Assembly (NCBI GenBank): GCA_003550325.1
Contig: QKWP01000233.1
Location: forward strand, 1-64,000
Direction of reading: 5' to 3'
Length of the DNA: 64,000 bases
DNA from: Gigaspora rosea
Lineage: Eukaryota > Glomeromycota > Glomeromycetes > Diversisporales > Gigasporaceae
Shown here: piece after piece, positions 11,860 to 24,665 of the stretch
How positions within the stretch are numbered: the stretch's first letter is position 1
How the letters are laid out: each line of letters starts with the position of its first letter
Made by a program: the position numbers and the translations under genes
Notes under the pieces: model-generated
What the model was told of the DNA's origin: nothing
Seen by the model: the letters and a program-made list of their open reading frames with translations, nothing else
The model's database searches: none

Positions 11860-14750
11860 ATCATAGGAATTTTGCCCCAATTTCTAATATAGAAATTCTG
11901 CTGATCTTATCTGGATCAGTAATTAAATCATTTGCTCATATAACTTACTTATACAGTTTAAATTACTTTTAGAACATTTTGCTACCAAAAATTACTATAA
12001 AAACCATTACTAACTTCAAAAAAAAAACATCTATAAACACTATGCAAAAAAATAAAAAATAATTATTAACCCCAAAACTTCACTTAAAAAGAGATTATTT
12101 TTACTATTTTCATAGTGCTAGTAGCATATTAACTAACTATATATAAACTCTAAATGTTAAAATAATTGATAAAAAAAAAAGAAGAAAATTGAAGTATTAT
12201 ATATAAGATCTAAATCTAAATAACTTTGTGCATACCGTTAAACGTTCTAATAATGTAAAAACTTAAGCTAATAATTTTATCTATATAAACTAAGTATTAC
12301 AGTTAAAATATTAATAGCTTCAAGTTATTTTCATGAGCTAAAAATCAAATCATTATAATAAAGGTCAGAATAGTAAGATAGAATTTAATTACTTTTAAAA
12401 ATTTTTTTTTAAAGATTAAAAAATAGTAAATAGTTATACTAATAATTTTAAACCCTTAATGAGTTCAAATTTACAATAATAAACATTATATCACATTTAT
12501 CCCATATTATGCACTGATTTTATGTGATAAATTCTCTTGTGTATTTTTATTAATATGTAATCTTCTTTAGCAAAGTTTTTTCATTTATAGTATTATTAAA
12601 ATAATAATACTTTAAAACTATATTTTAATTTGTTAGTTAATATGAGTAATCATGAATAGATCAATAATAATTAACTGATCAGATGAATCTCTATCTATTA
12701 TAGTTATGTTACATATTAACAGCTGACTTACACTAGCCAATGCCATACATTAAAGAAGCAACTTCTTACATTTATACTCAAGTAACATCTGTTACTATTT
12801 TCAAGACTATATCTTTTTACTTCAATTAAACATAAATCATATCTATGATCACAAATCAATAAAAACTTATCCTAGTATATCAGACACACAGGTAAAACTA
12901 TAAATATTTTTTAATTTATTATGGTAGAAAGCCTTTGTTAGATATTATCTTTCTAACAGTATTCTAAATAATTTTTAAATACATAACTTATGGTGTAATA
13001 TGCAACTTTTATTTGGTATTCTAAACAGAATTTTATATATTCTATATCGATAAGATTAGAGATAATGTGGGATCAAAACAAACTAATAATATAATAATTT
13101 GAAATAAGAGTTAGCATTAAAGTAAAAGTAAGTAGAGAATTCAAAGACCATCTCGACCCCAAAATTATGAGCTACTTGAGTTTTTTTAAAAATGCCTTTA
13201 TTTCCTTTGATTTTATATTACATTAGATTTTTGATCTGATGGTTAATAATTCTATAGAAAATATTTGTAAAATTTGTATATTATACTAAAAGTTTCTGCT
13301 ATAATAGAATTAGAAAATATTTATAGTCTTATCTGTAACCAAATTATTAAATTTAAATAAAGTTAAACTTATTAATAATGTTTAACATGCCCAATATCAA
13401 ATCATACCTGGCGGTGAAGCTGCAACATGATTATATGCTAGTTTTAACAAACATTCTGGAAAACAATAATTAAAATTAATAATTTGTTATTTTTCTATTT
13501 TACTATTGCAATCATTACAAGCATAAGTACAAATATAGTAATAATTATAATTAAAATACAAGGCATTGTAAGTAAAGTTGTAATCTCTGCTTAACATTTT
13601 TATCTATTTATAATTTAATATATCAAAAATATATACATTATTATTTAAAATTTCTTGATTGACTGACTAACTTTTATGAAAATTTTATAATAATGAATAT
13701 TCAGGAATGAAATATAAGTAGTGATAATGTGGTATCTGAAGTAGAGTTATAAGAAATTATCTACTTAAATAATAATCTGTCAATCTTTTTTAATCATTCA
13801 CATTATTATTACTATATTAATGTGGATAATAAAATTCTAAAGTTTGAATAAATTGTGCATTGTTTCCACCAATATTTATATGATATATTTTTTAAATATA
13901 TATATTCATGCGCATGATTCTAAAAAATCCAAATGTTGCTCATAATAGGTTGAATTGTTTGAATTTTAATTATTATGGATTTAAAGACTACTATAACTTA
14001 GAACAGATTTCAACTATGCAAAAAGTCCCTTTGTATTTCAAATAAGTTTTGAACTATATGTACAATAACACAAGTTACATTTTTTAAATTAGTCTTGTAA
14101 TTAAGAATGAGTTGTTAATAAAAATCAAAAAAATATAACATAAATTTTATAAATTTGTTCTTGCTAGTTAATAATGATAAACTTGCTATTGCTGTTTGAT
14201 AAACTAAAATAAATAAGAGCTCCCAAGAAAAATGAAACATCAGGCTTTCAAATTTATTATTTAATAGTTTTCAATACATTTCAGAATTTGTACATTTATT
14301 ATAGATTTGGTTCTATGTATTAAATGGAAATTTTATTTCCACTTATACCATGATACCTATTGTATAGCTATCACCTATTTTAATCTTTTTGTTTATTATC
14401 TAAACGAGTGCCAACCTAATTTATTTTCTTTTTACATAAAATTTTCTAATCACAGAAATTAAAAAAAAATCAACTATAAAAAAATTATAAATTAAAGTAT
14501 GAACATTTGGATGTACCACTATTATAATGCTAAAAATTAAATTATACAAACTAGCATATAAATTATGAGAATTATAATGCATCAAATTACTAGATTAAGT
14601 ATTCAATGAATATTATTCGAATATTTAGTAAATTGAACAAATGATTATTTTTTGACTGAATCAAACATATAACAGAGAGAATACCTATTAACAATTTTAT
14701 ATATCATATTTAAATATATATAATAATATAGAATGTTTATACAGAAATTC
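11860..14750. other. AT-rich stretch without recognised gene
   Basis: Low-complexity A/T sequence. One exon-like piece on the minus strand near 13405-13460 (acceptor CCAG, donor GTATGA) could not be assigned. Otherwise nothing is seen. Confidence 0.45.
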
Positions 14751-15307
14751 TAATAATTATTAATTCGTGATTCGCCTATAAATGTATGTATTCATATAAT
14801 AAAATTGTGTGATAAGTTTAATATAAACATCATAATAAAGCAACAATCTGATGTTGGTCTATAGTAAACTTATTTTTTTATTAAGTTAATCTCTTTTTAG
14901 CTTCTAATTAAAGTTGTAAAGCACTAAGATTTGTGGATCTAATATTAAAAATTTATTAAAATCGGTCTGGTAATTCTTGAGATATCTTAATTTTTCTCTT
15001 CAAAACTTATAAAATTTTTTCACAAGTTTGTAAAGAAATTTTATTAGATTATAAAGAAAAAATTAAGATATCTCAAGAAGTACTAGGCCGATTTTAATGA
15101 ATTTTTGCTATTAGATCCACAACTCCTGGCTTTACAACATTAATTAGAAGCTAAAAAGAGGTTAATTTAATAAAAAAATATTTTTACTATGGACCAACAT
15201 CAGATTGTTGCTTTATTATGATATTTATATTAAACTTGTTACACAATTTTACTATATAAATACTATGTGAATATATCAATTTATAGGCGAATCACGAATT
15301 AATGATT
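14751..15307. mobile_element. Foldback MITE, ~560 bp
   Basis: Left arm holds ATTAATTCGTGATTCGCC and GCAACAATCTGATGTTGGTC; both return inverted in the right arm (GACCAACATCAGATTGTTGC, GGCGAATCACGAATTAAT). The arms meet near 15030. Related in layout to 11461-11853. No ORF. Confidence 0.82.
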
Positions 15308-16308
15308 AAATTGATTATATAGAAATGAAAATCGATTCTAATTCGATTACTTGATGAAATATAATTGAATAATATTTGTAAATTATATGGTACCTATCTT
15401 TGGTAGATTATATATAGATATAAAAGCAAATAAAATAAAAGTCAATATATTAGGTTTGCCAAAGGAATGAATTATAACAGATAATTTTGCAAAGAAACTT
15501 AACTTATTATCGCAAAAAATCTTTATCTGACTAAATTCTGCTTTAGTACTTTAGTTAAAATGCAATAGGAAGTTTCAGAGTTAACTTATTTTAAAAATAA
15601 GTTTGAGTCCAAAAATTCCTATTCTGAAAATGAAATATGGAGATAAAATAAGCAAGCTTTTTTTAATAAAATTTCAAAAGAAAATTCACAATTGTAAAAG
15701 ACTTCAGAATAAGCTTATAAAAAAAAATAAATAGGATTTACAGATTTATTAGATTATTGATTTTAAAATAAATTTTATAGCGCTTTGCAAAAAAGTATGA
15801 TCCTGTGATTTTTATAGTAATGATGACAGAAAATCTCTGTGATTCTTATATATTAAACAAGTATATTTCATTTATATAATATGATGCTATTTATACAGAT
15901 TAATTGATTTTGGAAGCATTTTATTTAAATTTATTGGCAATGTTGCCACAATGGGTCAAAGAACTGCATAAAAAATATATATAATAATTACATAAAAAAA
16001 TCAAAATCAAGTAATTTATTTTCCTTTTTAATAACCAAACATTAATTATTTTTTGTAGAACAAAAATTGCAACTATGGTAAATAAAGAACTTATCTATCT
16101 CTTGACCAATTTAATTTGGAAAATTTTTTGCCGCTAAGAATAAGAATATATATATCTAATCAATTTTTTTAATTACATTGAAAATAGAAAATTTAAATTT
16201 AAAATTTTTTATTATGTAAAATTTAACTACAGTCCAATTATTTTATGATGTGTTTCATTTATTTTTTATGACAAAATTTTTTAGTTGATTATATTATACA
16301 GAATTTAT
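15308..16308. other. AT-rich stretch without recognised gene
   Basis: No gene-like feature seen. Confidence 0.5.
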
Positions 16309-16310
16309 TA

Positions 16311-16888
16311 GAGTGGTAACTCAACTAAGTAAATCAAAATTATGTGAGCAAACTATAGAATTTGTTCTATTGCAGATTTTTCACATTACATGAATAAAAA
16401 TCAATTTCAATTATATATCTGATATCGATATATTGATATCAATTTATTAAAATTGATTACTTTAAAACAATGCAACTTAATGAAAACCCAATGAATTACT
16501 TTGAAATTTTCACAAGTAACTTATTAAATATTGGAGAATAAAGTTATGCTTTCGGATTTTCTACTAACTTATAAATTTTAATCTTCATCTTATAAAACGT
16601 AAAAAAAAAATTAGAATTTAAATATACAAGTCGAAACTTTAATAGAATTTTTGCAAAAAATTGAATGTAACTTTTTAGAGATGACTTCAGTGAAGAGTTT
16701 TCAATTAAAAGAAATTAGAAAAATAAGTGCAATATCAAGGCGGGTTCTTTAGAATTTCTTATTATTAATTAAATATATGTAATATGATATTTAATCGATT
16801 ATTTTAAATTCACTAATTAAAATCTGATCATAGTAAAATTACTAGTATTGCTAAAATAATTTTGATTTACTTAGTTGAGTTACCACTC
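16311..16888. mobile_element. TA-flanked element, 578 bp
   Basis: TIRs of about 32 bp: GAGTGGTAACTCAACTAAGT at the left and its inverse closing in TTACCACTC at the right. TA lies directly outside both ends (16309-16310, 16889-16890). This fits a Tc1/mariner-type non-autonomous element. The interior is A/T filler without a transposase. Confidence 0.75.
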
Positions 16889-17229
16889 TAATAATTTATG
16901 CAAGTAATTTAGCAATTAATTTTTTTGCACTACTGCTATATAATATAAATGTTTGTTTTGCCAAAAATAGTACGCATGTATATTCCAGAAATGTAGTTAT
17001 ACTTGCATAATGGAGTGTATAATTAACTACTATCTAGAATGATGCCACCAAAATCTGGCTTAATTAATTACTAGTACAATCTATTAATTAAATACCTGCT
17101 GTAAGAAAAAAATATACTATTGCTAGCACTCTACAAATAACAAATAAATCTATTCAAAGCAAAGCAAACATATTGCAAAAGTAAATAAGAGCTTAATCAA
17201 CTCGTGTGTGAAACTCTGAAACGAATACG

Positions 17230-18190
17230 TACTAATACATCTGGAATTTGACGAGTTTTAATTGAAAATTGCCTAAGTTCTGTAAATATATTGATTTGTG
17301 AAAAAAACAGTTCCTCTAGTGTATTCTGTAACCTTAAGAGTTCCTTTATTCTGTTATTAAACAGTTAAGCTAAGGACTAAATACGAATATATGCAAAACT
17401 TGAAAATAAAGAAAAAAGGTAAAAATAAGTTATATTATCATTGTTATTGTCAAAAGATATCTCTTCTACAAGCATATATGGGCGTAACTCCCTCTATAAA
17501 ATTTGGTTAAAAAGTTGAGTACATATTGTTCTAAGTATATTAAGATTTTTTGCTGATATATATCGAAAATTATAATATTAAAATGCATAAATTCATAAAT
17601 TTAATCACATCATATTTTATAATCTTCAATAACCTAATACCTGTGGCTGATCTGCAGCATGAATTTTTTTTCATCAGAGAAAAAATAAGTGATGAAACTT
17701 AAAAGCAATTTTTTAATATCATTGCACTTTTTTTGTAGAATATCTTCTAAATACTTTTTTATAAAATAAATTGAACCATTTTATATAAATAAATCCAGAA
17801 AATTCTGTTAAACTTATGTAAACTTAACATACCAAGACAATGTTATTACTAACAGGAAACCTTGAGATTGAATAGCTTTAAGGCATAATTCTCCAAATTG
17901 ATCAACTTCAACTTTTGCAAAAAGTATCAATAATATAAAATCTGCCATTTTGCATGCATCAAGAATATCAATAAAATTATGCTCCAAAAGAATGAATTGT
18001 ATTTTTTGCTTGAAATATTTAGCACTATTAATTTAAGTATAGAATTAATTAATGATTGTGTAAATCTTAAAAAAATAAAAATCAAACTTTTATACTTTAA
18101 ACAAGCAATATTTCTGCTAATTAATGAAGCTGATTGGTTGATGCTTTTATATATATTTTTTACAACATTAAGAGAATTACATCAGAATAT
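17230..18190 (-). pseudogene. TSR1: TSR1-like ribosome biogenesis gene, broken
   Basis: Conceptual translation of the minus strand gives pieces that line up in order with TSR1, the 40S pre-ribosome maturation factor of the Bms1/Tsr1 GTPase-like family. About 17833-18015 reads DILDACKMADFILL and then VEVDQFGELCLKAIQSQG, ending at a GTATGT donor. About 17641-17740 reads KKLLLSFITYFFSDE with a +1 shift before KIHAADQPQ. About 17460-17505 reads RPYMLVEEISFD. About 17240-17345 reads GTLKVTEYTRG and, shifted, LGNFQLKLV. These match the family's G-domain end and the following GTLK..GYVRG and G.FQ blocks. Frameshifts and stops within exons and the missing N- and C-terminal parts make a pseudogene most likely. 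Family assignment is from memory of conserved motifs. Confidence 0.72.
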
Positions 18191-18709
18191 AAAAGAACAA
18201 TAGCCTAAATAATAATATAATCAATTTTAACTTAATCAATTTTGGAAGCAAAGAAAACAGGCAAACATACTTATGCCCAAAACAATTATAATATTGATAG
18301 AAATTCAAACAAAATTTATACCACAAATTTTGGAGTACTATTCTGGCCTTCAAAAAATCAATTAGATTTTATCAATTTCTCTCCTTTTTTTCTCAGTTTC
18401 AACTTGGTAGCATTGCAGCGATTAGCCTTTAAAATAAAATTAGGACATGGAGTCAATTGCTTTACAGTTTGTATTTAATTTTACCTATATTAATCAAATG
18501 AAAAAAAGTCATATCTTACTATTTTGGATTTGAGGTACCCAATTTTAATTTACTGAACTGAAACCAACAAAGGTGAGAAAAAGAGTATTAGTTCCAACAA
18601 AGTTCCAAGAAAAAAAACAAAAGAAAATGAACATATTCGCCAATAACAACAACTCACTAGAAAAATATACCAAAAGCATTAATATTTCAAAAAAATAATA
18701 CTATATTTA

Positions 18710-18960
18710 TGCAAAATAATGCGCACCTGCATGTTATTTCGAGGATATTTGCATTATTTCAAGTACGCGCATGGGCGTTATTTCAGGTAAAGGTTTAATT
18801 TTGATCCACTTCTAAATGCTTATTAAGCATTAGTATGTGGGGTGTGCGTTATTTCAGGACACACATGGGCGTTATTCGAAACCAACTATGCTATTTTAAG
18901 GAAATCCAATTTTCAAAATAATGCCCATGTGCGTTATTTCACGTAAATACAGTAACTGTG
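18710..18960 (+). repeat. GCGTTATTTC repeat cluster
   Basis: The word (C)ATGKGCGTTATTTC and variants (GTGCGTTATTTCAGG, GGGCGTTATTTCAGG, GTGCGTTATTTCACG) occur at least five times in 250 bp. A second cluster with the same words is at 28680-28800. GC-rich against its surroundings. Probably ends of a non-autonomous element; borders not resolved. Confidence 0.65.
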
Positions 18961-19617
18961 TTAATTATCATATAACGAAAAAACTTTGGGTATATTTTAC
19001 TCTATTTGATTTGTTAATGCCATTTATTGTAAATCAAAATATTTTACGTATATAAAAATTTTTGTTATTAATTTTGTTATTTACATTGATTGTGGTCAAA
19101 AATATTTTATATAAAAAGTTTTTTTTATTAATGTTATTATAACTTTAAAAAAAAGCTTTAATTATATAGTACATAAAAAAATAAAAAATTTGAATACAAA
19201 AAAATAAAATTTTGATTCAAATTTGATTTTTTTTTTTAATACAATCCTCATCTACCATTTTTTTTATTTTTGTAAAATTAATTGAAAAATATTTTGAGAT
19301 ACTTAGATGAACCCCAACCCACCCCAACCTACCGGTACTAGTTGTGGTTCCCAGCTTTGAGAAGGGCTATCTTTGATATTAATACTTTTTTAAGTATTTT
19401 ATCAAAAGGTTTAACCCAAGTTTTGTTGTAAGAGCTTAATAAAGTTCACACCCCGTATTTTATACTCAAAAAAAAAATTGCCGAAATTATGGACTAGAAA
19501 AAAAAAGGAGCTCCTGTGTTTATTGTCTTTTTTCATCAGTTGAACATGCGATTGTGACATAATCAACACGTTTTTATTGGTTAATCATGCTCATTTTTTT
19601 TATAGTAAGTGGGTCAG
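18961..19617. other. AT-rich stretch without recognised gene
   Basis: A/T runs, and a small C-rich island near 19310-19335. No gene-like feature. Confidence 0.45.
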
Positions 19618-19722
19618 CAGGGGACTTATGATTTCTGGGATCAACATTACACAAAGATTTATATAGCGTAGTACTGTAAATCCAGAATTTTTTGGGTCTA
19701 AGCAAACTTAAAAAAAAATATT
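19618..19722 (-). repeat. Dispersed repeat, paired with 7268-7383
   Basis: Read on the minus strand it repeats the landmark chain of 7268-7383, including TTAAGTTTGCTTAGACCC and TGTAATGTTGATCCCAGAAAT. The 60-codon frame overlapping it is a chance ORF within the repeat. Confidence 0.75.
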
Positions 19723-19867
19723 CAATTAATACAATACTTAAAGAACTTCCTAGCAATTATTTTAGATATGTGATAGTATAGTTTAGTTAATTATAAAGGA
19801 AGTATAAAAATGGGAATAAAGGTGTTTAACATGTTTTATAATAAATATTAAAGCAGCATTTAAATCA

Positions 19868-20895
19868 AGAGATGTTAAATTGCTCAAGCAGTTTGGTTTA
19901 TGCTTGAAGCATACCTGCTTAGGTGCCAAAGCAAGCTAAACTGGTTTTTATAAACTAGTTTAAATATAAGCATCTTATATAAGCATATTTATATAAGCAT
20001 GCTTATACAAGCATGCTTAGTTCACAAATTGCTCAAGCAGTTTAAGTTTATGCTTGACTAAACCAGTTTATATATAAGCATGTTTCTACAAGTATACTTA
20101 ATAATTCATACTATACTAAATACAGTTAGAGGTTCGATCTGTAAGATTTAACTTATTACTAAATATCGATATAATTCCAAAGCCACTTTTTGATTATTGC
20201 TGATTTGATCATGGGTAGTTGATTATATGCTTTAAAAAATATATACATATGTGCAATACAGAATAATAATATATGTATTCAAACAAAACAATATATGGTA
20301 GTTATTTTATAGTTGTATAGTATAGCTATTAGTTTATAATTTTTAGAAGTATATTTAAAACAGATTTAAAAATAATAGTTAAAAACATATTTGTTTTAAG
20401 CATGTTTAAAGATAACATTTAAAGCATATTTGTTTTGAGCAATTTTGTATTAATATCCCAAATATCAAAATCCCAATTGTACTAAATTCCAATATACTAA
20501 ATCTCAAAAGATAAATTAAAATACCAAAAATTTATAATTCTGAATCTTTTTCAGATTTGTTCTTTTAAGATTTAGTGTATTGGAATTTAGTACAATTAGA
20601 ATTTTGATATACAGAATATTAAAAAATTAACAAGCAAACTATAAAAATTTATGCTTTAAATCTGCTCAAGCAGGTTTTATATAAGCATGTTAACACTTCT
20701 AGTTTAAAGCATATTTGTTTAAGCATGTTTGCTTGGAGCAGATTTAAAGCATATTTGCTTGGAGCAGGTTTAAAGCATTAAAAGCTTATTTGCTTATAAG
20801 CAATACTTAAAAATTTATAAGCAAACTGTAAAAGTTTGTGCTTTAAACCTGCTTGAGCAGGTTTTATATAAGCATTTTAACATCCCTATTTGTAA
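19868..20895. repeat. GCTCAAGCAG/AAGCATGTT repeat-built element
   Basis: The region is packed with TTGCTTGAGCAGGTTTAAAGC-like and ATATAAGCATGTT-like words in both orientations, about a dozen times. The left edge has GATGTTAAATTGCTCAAGC and the right edge the inverse, ending TTTTAACATC. This looks like a non-autonomous transposon with subterminal repeats. I could not find a convincing TSD. Confidence 0.6.
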
Positions 20896-20929
20896 TACTA
20901 TAAAAAAATTTATATAGACATTAAAAAAT

Positions 20930-21110
20930 CAGTAAATAATGATCGACATATATTACCCTAACTATATTATAGTATTGTACACCCTAACGAAAGATAGATT
21001 CTTATAAGAAATTACCGATTTTTGGCAAACAACCGATTTTTCTGATCATGTAACGTTATGTCTGATCTTGAAATCTGATTGAATAAACAACGTTATGTGA
21101 TATAAAACAA
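20930..21110. repeat. Degenerate MITE-like remnant
   Basis: It contains ATGATCGACATATATTACCC and TGATCTTGAAATCTGATT. These echo words inside the clear MITE at 55829-56060 (ATGATCGACATAACC and GATTCTTGAAATCCGATT). It is probably an old copy of the same family. Confidence 0.4.
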
Positions 21111-21399
21111 TCTAATTTAATTGAGTTAATCAATCTATATTTTTGTATTTAGAACATTGTTAAAAATTTAGTTTAAAAGTATCTCGATAAAATCATTATA
21201 TTATCGTAAGATAAAAAGCAAAATGTAAATAGATATAAACTGAAACTTTAATATGAACCAGAAATCCCATATGTATACAATCATATGCAATCACAATATT
21301 AACCAGAAAATACCTGCATTTATAGATGGGGTGAAATTATATAATTTCTACAGTAGAAATTATTAAAATAATTTCACCAAAGATTTTTTAAAAATAAAA

Positions 21400-21600
21400 T
21401 GCCAAAATTAATTTCAACGGTTGAAATTTATTAAAATGTAGAAATTAATTTATATACAAATCTTATATTAATAGTTGAAATTTATTAAAATATAAAAATT
21501 AATTTAAATACAAAAATTATATTGACAGTTAGAATTTAAAATATAGAAATAATTTATACGTATGTATAAAAATTAATTTTAGAACAAGTTATAATCCAGA
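21400..21600 (+). repeat. Left subterminal repeat array
   Basis: Three to four degenerate units of TTGAAATTTATTAAAATRTARAAATTAATTTA follow one another just inside the left TIR. They mirror the array at 26440-26620 and are likely transposase-binding repeats. Confidence 0.7.
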
Positions 21601-22407
21601 ATTACAAACTAGAAAAATCAAGTTATTAGTCTAATATATACAAATACTTAAATATAATACTACAGAATAACAATTATGATTTAGTAATAAGAACATTAAA
21701 TTTAGATAGCAATAGATTATCAAAATTTCCACTTAAATTTTAAAATTTAATCGTTGCGCTTCTCAAAAAAATGTAGCTGCCAAAGATTCTAAATACAAAA
21801 TCTAATTTCGAATTCATATGAAATTATACTATTATACTTTAATTTATGTTACGTATCAAAACTATTACATATATACTTGTTTTATTTTTTATAAACGATA
21901 AATACCCATTCTTTTAAAGATGTAATTGCAACTTATCAGATATACCACAATAAGCAAGTGAATGCCACATAGTAGGGATTGAGTCACTTTTGCCAGATCG
22001 AACTTCCATTTGTGAAACAATTTCACCAAGATATAAACTTGAATTCTTGAATAATACTTCGTAGTATTTATTATTTAATATATATTTAAGATAGTTAGTA
22101 TATAGATAATAACATTCATATTACTTCGATTAAAAGTTTTATGTTGTCCAGATATTTGTCTTCAAGGATTAGTTACAGTTTCCTATTTTTTATATATTCG
22201 CAACACTTTGGTTATGAAACTTTTATTGATTGCAATTTGTTTTGTTGAATAATTGGAATAATGTAGAAAAACCATATGCCATTTCAGGTCATTACTATAT
22301 ACGAAAACTATTTGTTAAAGAAAAATAAGCATTAATCCCAATTCTCACACACCATTATGATCTGCAATGACTACATCAAGGGTTTTAAACATATATTAGG
22401 GTGGAAC

Positions 22408-22638
22408 CAGTGTCTGAAATTGGGTTGCGGAGTCTGCGGACCGCAACAAATTTTAATTTTCTGCAACCAAAATCTGAAGTGCGTATGCAAATTCCGCACA
22501 TAAATTTGCAAATTTACTTATAAATTTTGATTAAATGCTTATACGCGCAACTAAATTTTTATAAATTCTTATAATCTGCAACTATTTTTTTATTTAGTTG
22601 CAGCCCGCAACTAATTTAAAAATGAATTTCAGACACTG
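22408..22638. mobile_element. hAT MITE with perfect 8-bp TSD
   Basis: Ends CAGTGTCTGAAATT and AATTTCAGACACTG; TSD GGTGGAAC at 22400-22407 and 22639-22646, exact. The 231-bp body carries several CCGCAACTAAATTT/TTGCAGCCCGCAAC words in both orientations. Non-coding. It inserted into the composite element, so it is younger. Confidence 0.93.
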
Positions 22639-23059
22639 GGTGGAACATCAATATTTATTAAATCACTGATTAGTCAAATTAAGCTCTAAATTACTTAATT
22701 TATCTGTTACTATTATTAAGATATTCATACTTTAAATTTCAAAATGACTCAATTTATTATCAAGGCATCAAATTATTTTGAAACTTCCAAGAATCATTTA
22801 CAAAATGTTGAAGAATAAAGCTACATTTTAAAATTTTCTATCAATATATAAGTTTAGTACATTCATTTTATAGAATATTTTAAAATTCTGTTATAAGGAA
22901 AATAATCGAATGAATCATGTGCACGTGAAGTACATGGATTGGTCGAAGATTGTGCATAATGAATAAGAAAGTAAAATAATCAATTTAGGGGTCAAATGTG
23001 ATCAATTATGTCGAAAATAAGTATATAAAAATAAAGCAAATAAAGATTAGTAGTCTTGA

Positions 23060-23460
23060 ATAAAATAATCTATCAAACCAAAAATAAAGAAATATTTACT
23101 TACCCTGATCAGTCCTATGTTTTTTTTTAAAACGCAGCAAATATATAAAACTATACAACGAATATAGCTTTGATTAAAAATATCGATCAAAAATATTCCT
23201 TGATAAAATAAGTAATGTACAAATTATAAATTATTTTATTATTAATCGTTATTGCGTTTACATGCCTAAAATTTCACATCGACGTCAAATTAAACAAATA
23301 AATAATCGTTTAAAGACGTTTATGAATGAATACTCAACTAGCACTAATAAGGCTATTACTAAAGTTCTGGATAAAGAAATTGATGAACTATTGGAATTAA
23401 TACAGGCAATAGAACTGGATCAGAATAATCTATTAAACCAAAAATGAAATATTTACTTAC
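23060..23460 (+). repeat. Tandem unit, copy 1 (leader + ORF)
   Basis: First of four copies of a ~360-bp unit. Each unit has CTTACCCTGATCAGTCCTATG, an A/T leader with GATCAAAAATATCGATCAAAA, and the start of a short frame. Copies 2-4 occupy about 24700-25810; a hAT element now separates copy 1 from them. Confidence 0.88.
23262..23447 (+). CDS. Small ORF, copy 1 of 4 (61 aa)
   Basis: A 61-residue basic-then-acidic frame starting MPKISHRRQIKQINNRLK and ending at a stop just before the next unit's CTTACCC junction. Residues 5-20 are rich in R/K/Q/N; residues 40-55 (DELLELIQAIELDQ) would form an amphipathic helix. The repeated unit includes the sequence upstream of the ATG, so each copy has its own leader. 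It resembles the start of a longer transposase-like protein cut off by duplication (inference; no domain seen). Conservation among copies is at DNA level, so a functional protein is not proven. Confidence 0.45.
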   Translation: MPKISHRRQIKQINNRLKTFMNEYSTSTNKAITKVLDKEIDELLELIQAIELDQNNLLNQK

Positions 23461-23600
23461 CCTAAGGGAGCTAACATTTATTATGTAATATTTTAGGGGT
23501 GGGGGGTTGGACCTGTATTATAACAATATCTTACATTACACAAAGATATACAGTAAATTATAAATTGGCCAATTATATTGGATCTTATGTGGGGGAGGGG

Positions 23601-24665
23601 CAGTGTTTAAAATTCAGATCTAAAACTATATGCATAGTGTGCAAGAATTGAAAAGGTTTTGAGTGCACAAACAACCAACCTGTTGCACATGTGTGCATGT
23701 AAAAAATTTTTTTCATGCACATTTATTTTTATCACACATGTTTTCATAATGTTTGCTGCCGTAAAATGTGAATTCACTCTTTAATTATATTAATATTGAA
23801 GGAGTAAAAAATCTATTTCAAGCACACTTTATAAAAATACTACAATTACCTCTTTGAATCTTAGTAGCAATATGATTTCTAATAAAGGTGCAAAAATATT
23901 AGCTAATTCACTTTGTAAAAATACCTTTCTGACTCATTTAAATTTTAATAGAATCAAATTGGTTTTGAAGGTTTAAATACATCAACAAAGGTCCTTGGCA
24001 AAAATTTGACTCTTACCCATTTGGATATTTATTTTGATTGTTGCGTGCGAATATTCTATGATTACATTATCGTAATGGTTTGTTATAGATTATTACTACA
24101 TTTTTGAGACTTTTTTAAAATGAATTAATAAAAAAAAATTATTATTCCTTATCAAACTAGAATTTCATATGATTATACTTATTTTATAATGGCCTCAATT
24201 CAGTATCAACTCCAATAATTAAAATAAAAATGATCTGTAATATCATACTTAGTACGTTCCTGGTTTTAGCGTGACTGCATCGCACAGCTACTCTATTTTA
24301 TTTCTGTCTACTTACAAACATTTACTATCGATTATTCATATCTTACTGTATTATTTATAGTAATAGCAATAGTAATTTCTTAAATTAGAAAAGTAGTAGA
24401 TTTGCAAATTACAAATTATTATCATTATAACTAATATCTTTAATATATATTAACAATATATTTTGTGCATTGAAATTTAAAGTTCTCTTATGCACATAAT
24501 CTTTTGTGCATAAAAATTTAAAATTTTTTGTTGCACATAACTTTTTGTGCATTATTTTTATAAAAGCTTAGATGCACATTTGCGCACTTAACTTGTTAAA
24601 ATTTTATGCGCATAAAGACATATATGTGCACATGTGCATCGTGTGCATGCCAATTTTAAACACTG
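23601..24665. mobile_element. hAT element carrying an LRR fragment
   Basis: Ends CAGTGTTTAAAATT and AATTTTAAACACTG with the exact 8-bp TSD GGGAGGGG at 23593-23600 and 24666-24673. Inside both ends TGCACA/TGTGCAT words repeat many times (subterminal repeats). The middle (about 23826-24050) is a gene fragment coding for leucine-rich repeats, not a transposase. So this 1065-bp element is a non-autonomous hAT that appears to have captured host gene sequence. A 91-codon frame over the right end is a repeat artefact. Confidence 0.92.
23826..24050 (+). pseudogene. Captured leucine-rich repeat fragment
   Basis: Translation gives TLYKNTTITSLNLSSNMIS followed by NKGAKILANSLCKNTFLTHLNF, and, after stops, KVLGKNLTLTHLDIY. 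This is the pattern of RNase-inhibitor/NLRC-type leucine-rich repeats (A..L..N.TLT.L.L..N.I...G...LA..L). About two and a half repeats are present, interrupted by in-frame stops and a shift. It has no start codon and lies wholly inside the hAT element. Confidence 0.78.

Noticed and set aside
18242-18478. 78-codon plus-strand frame
   Set aside because: Protein-like mix but no family, no signal and adjacent to the minus-strand TSR1 relic; not supported.
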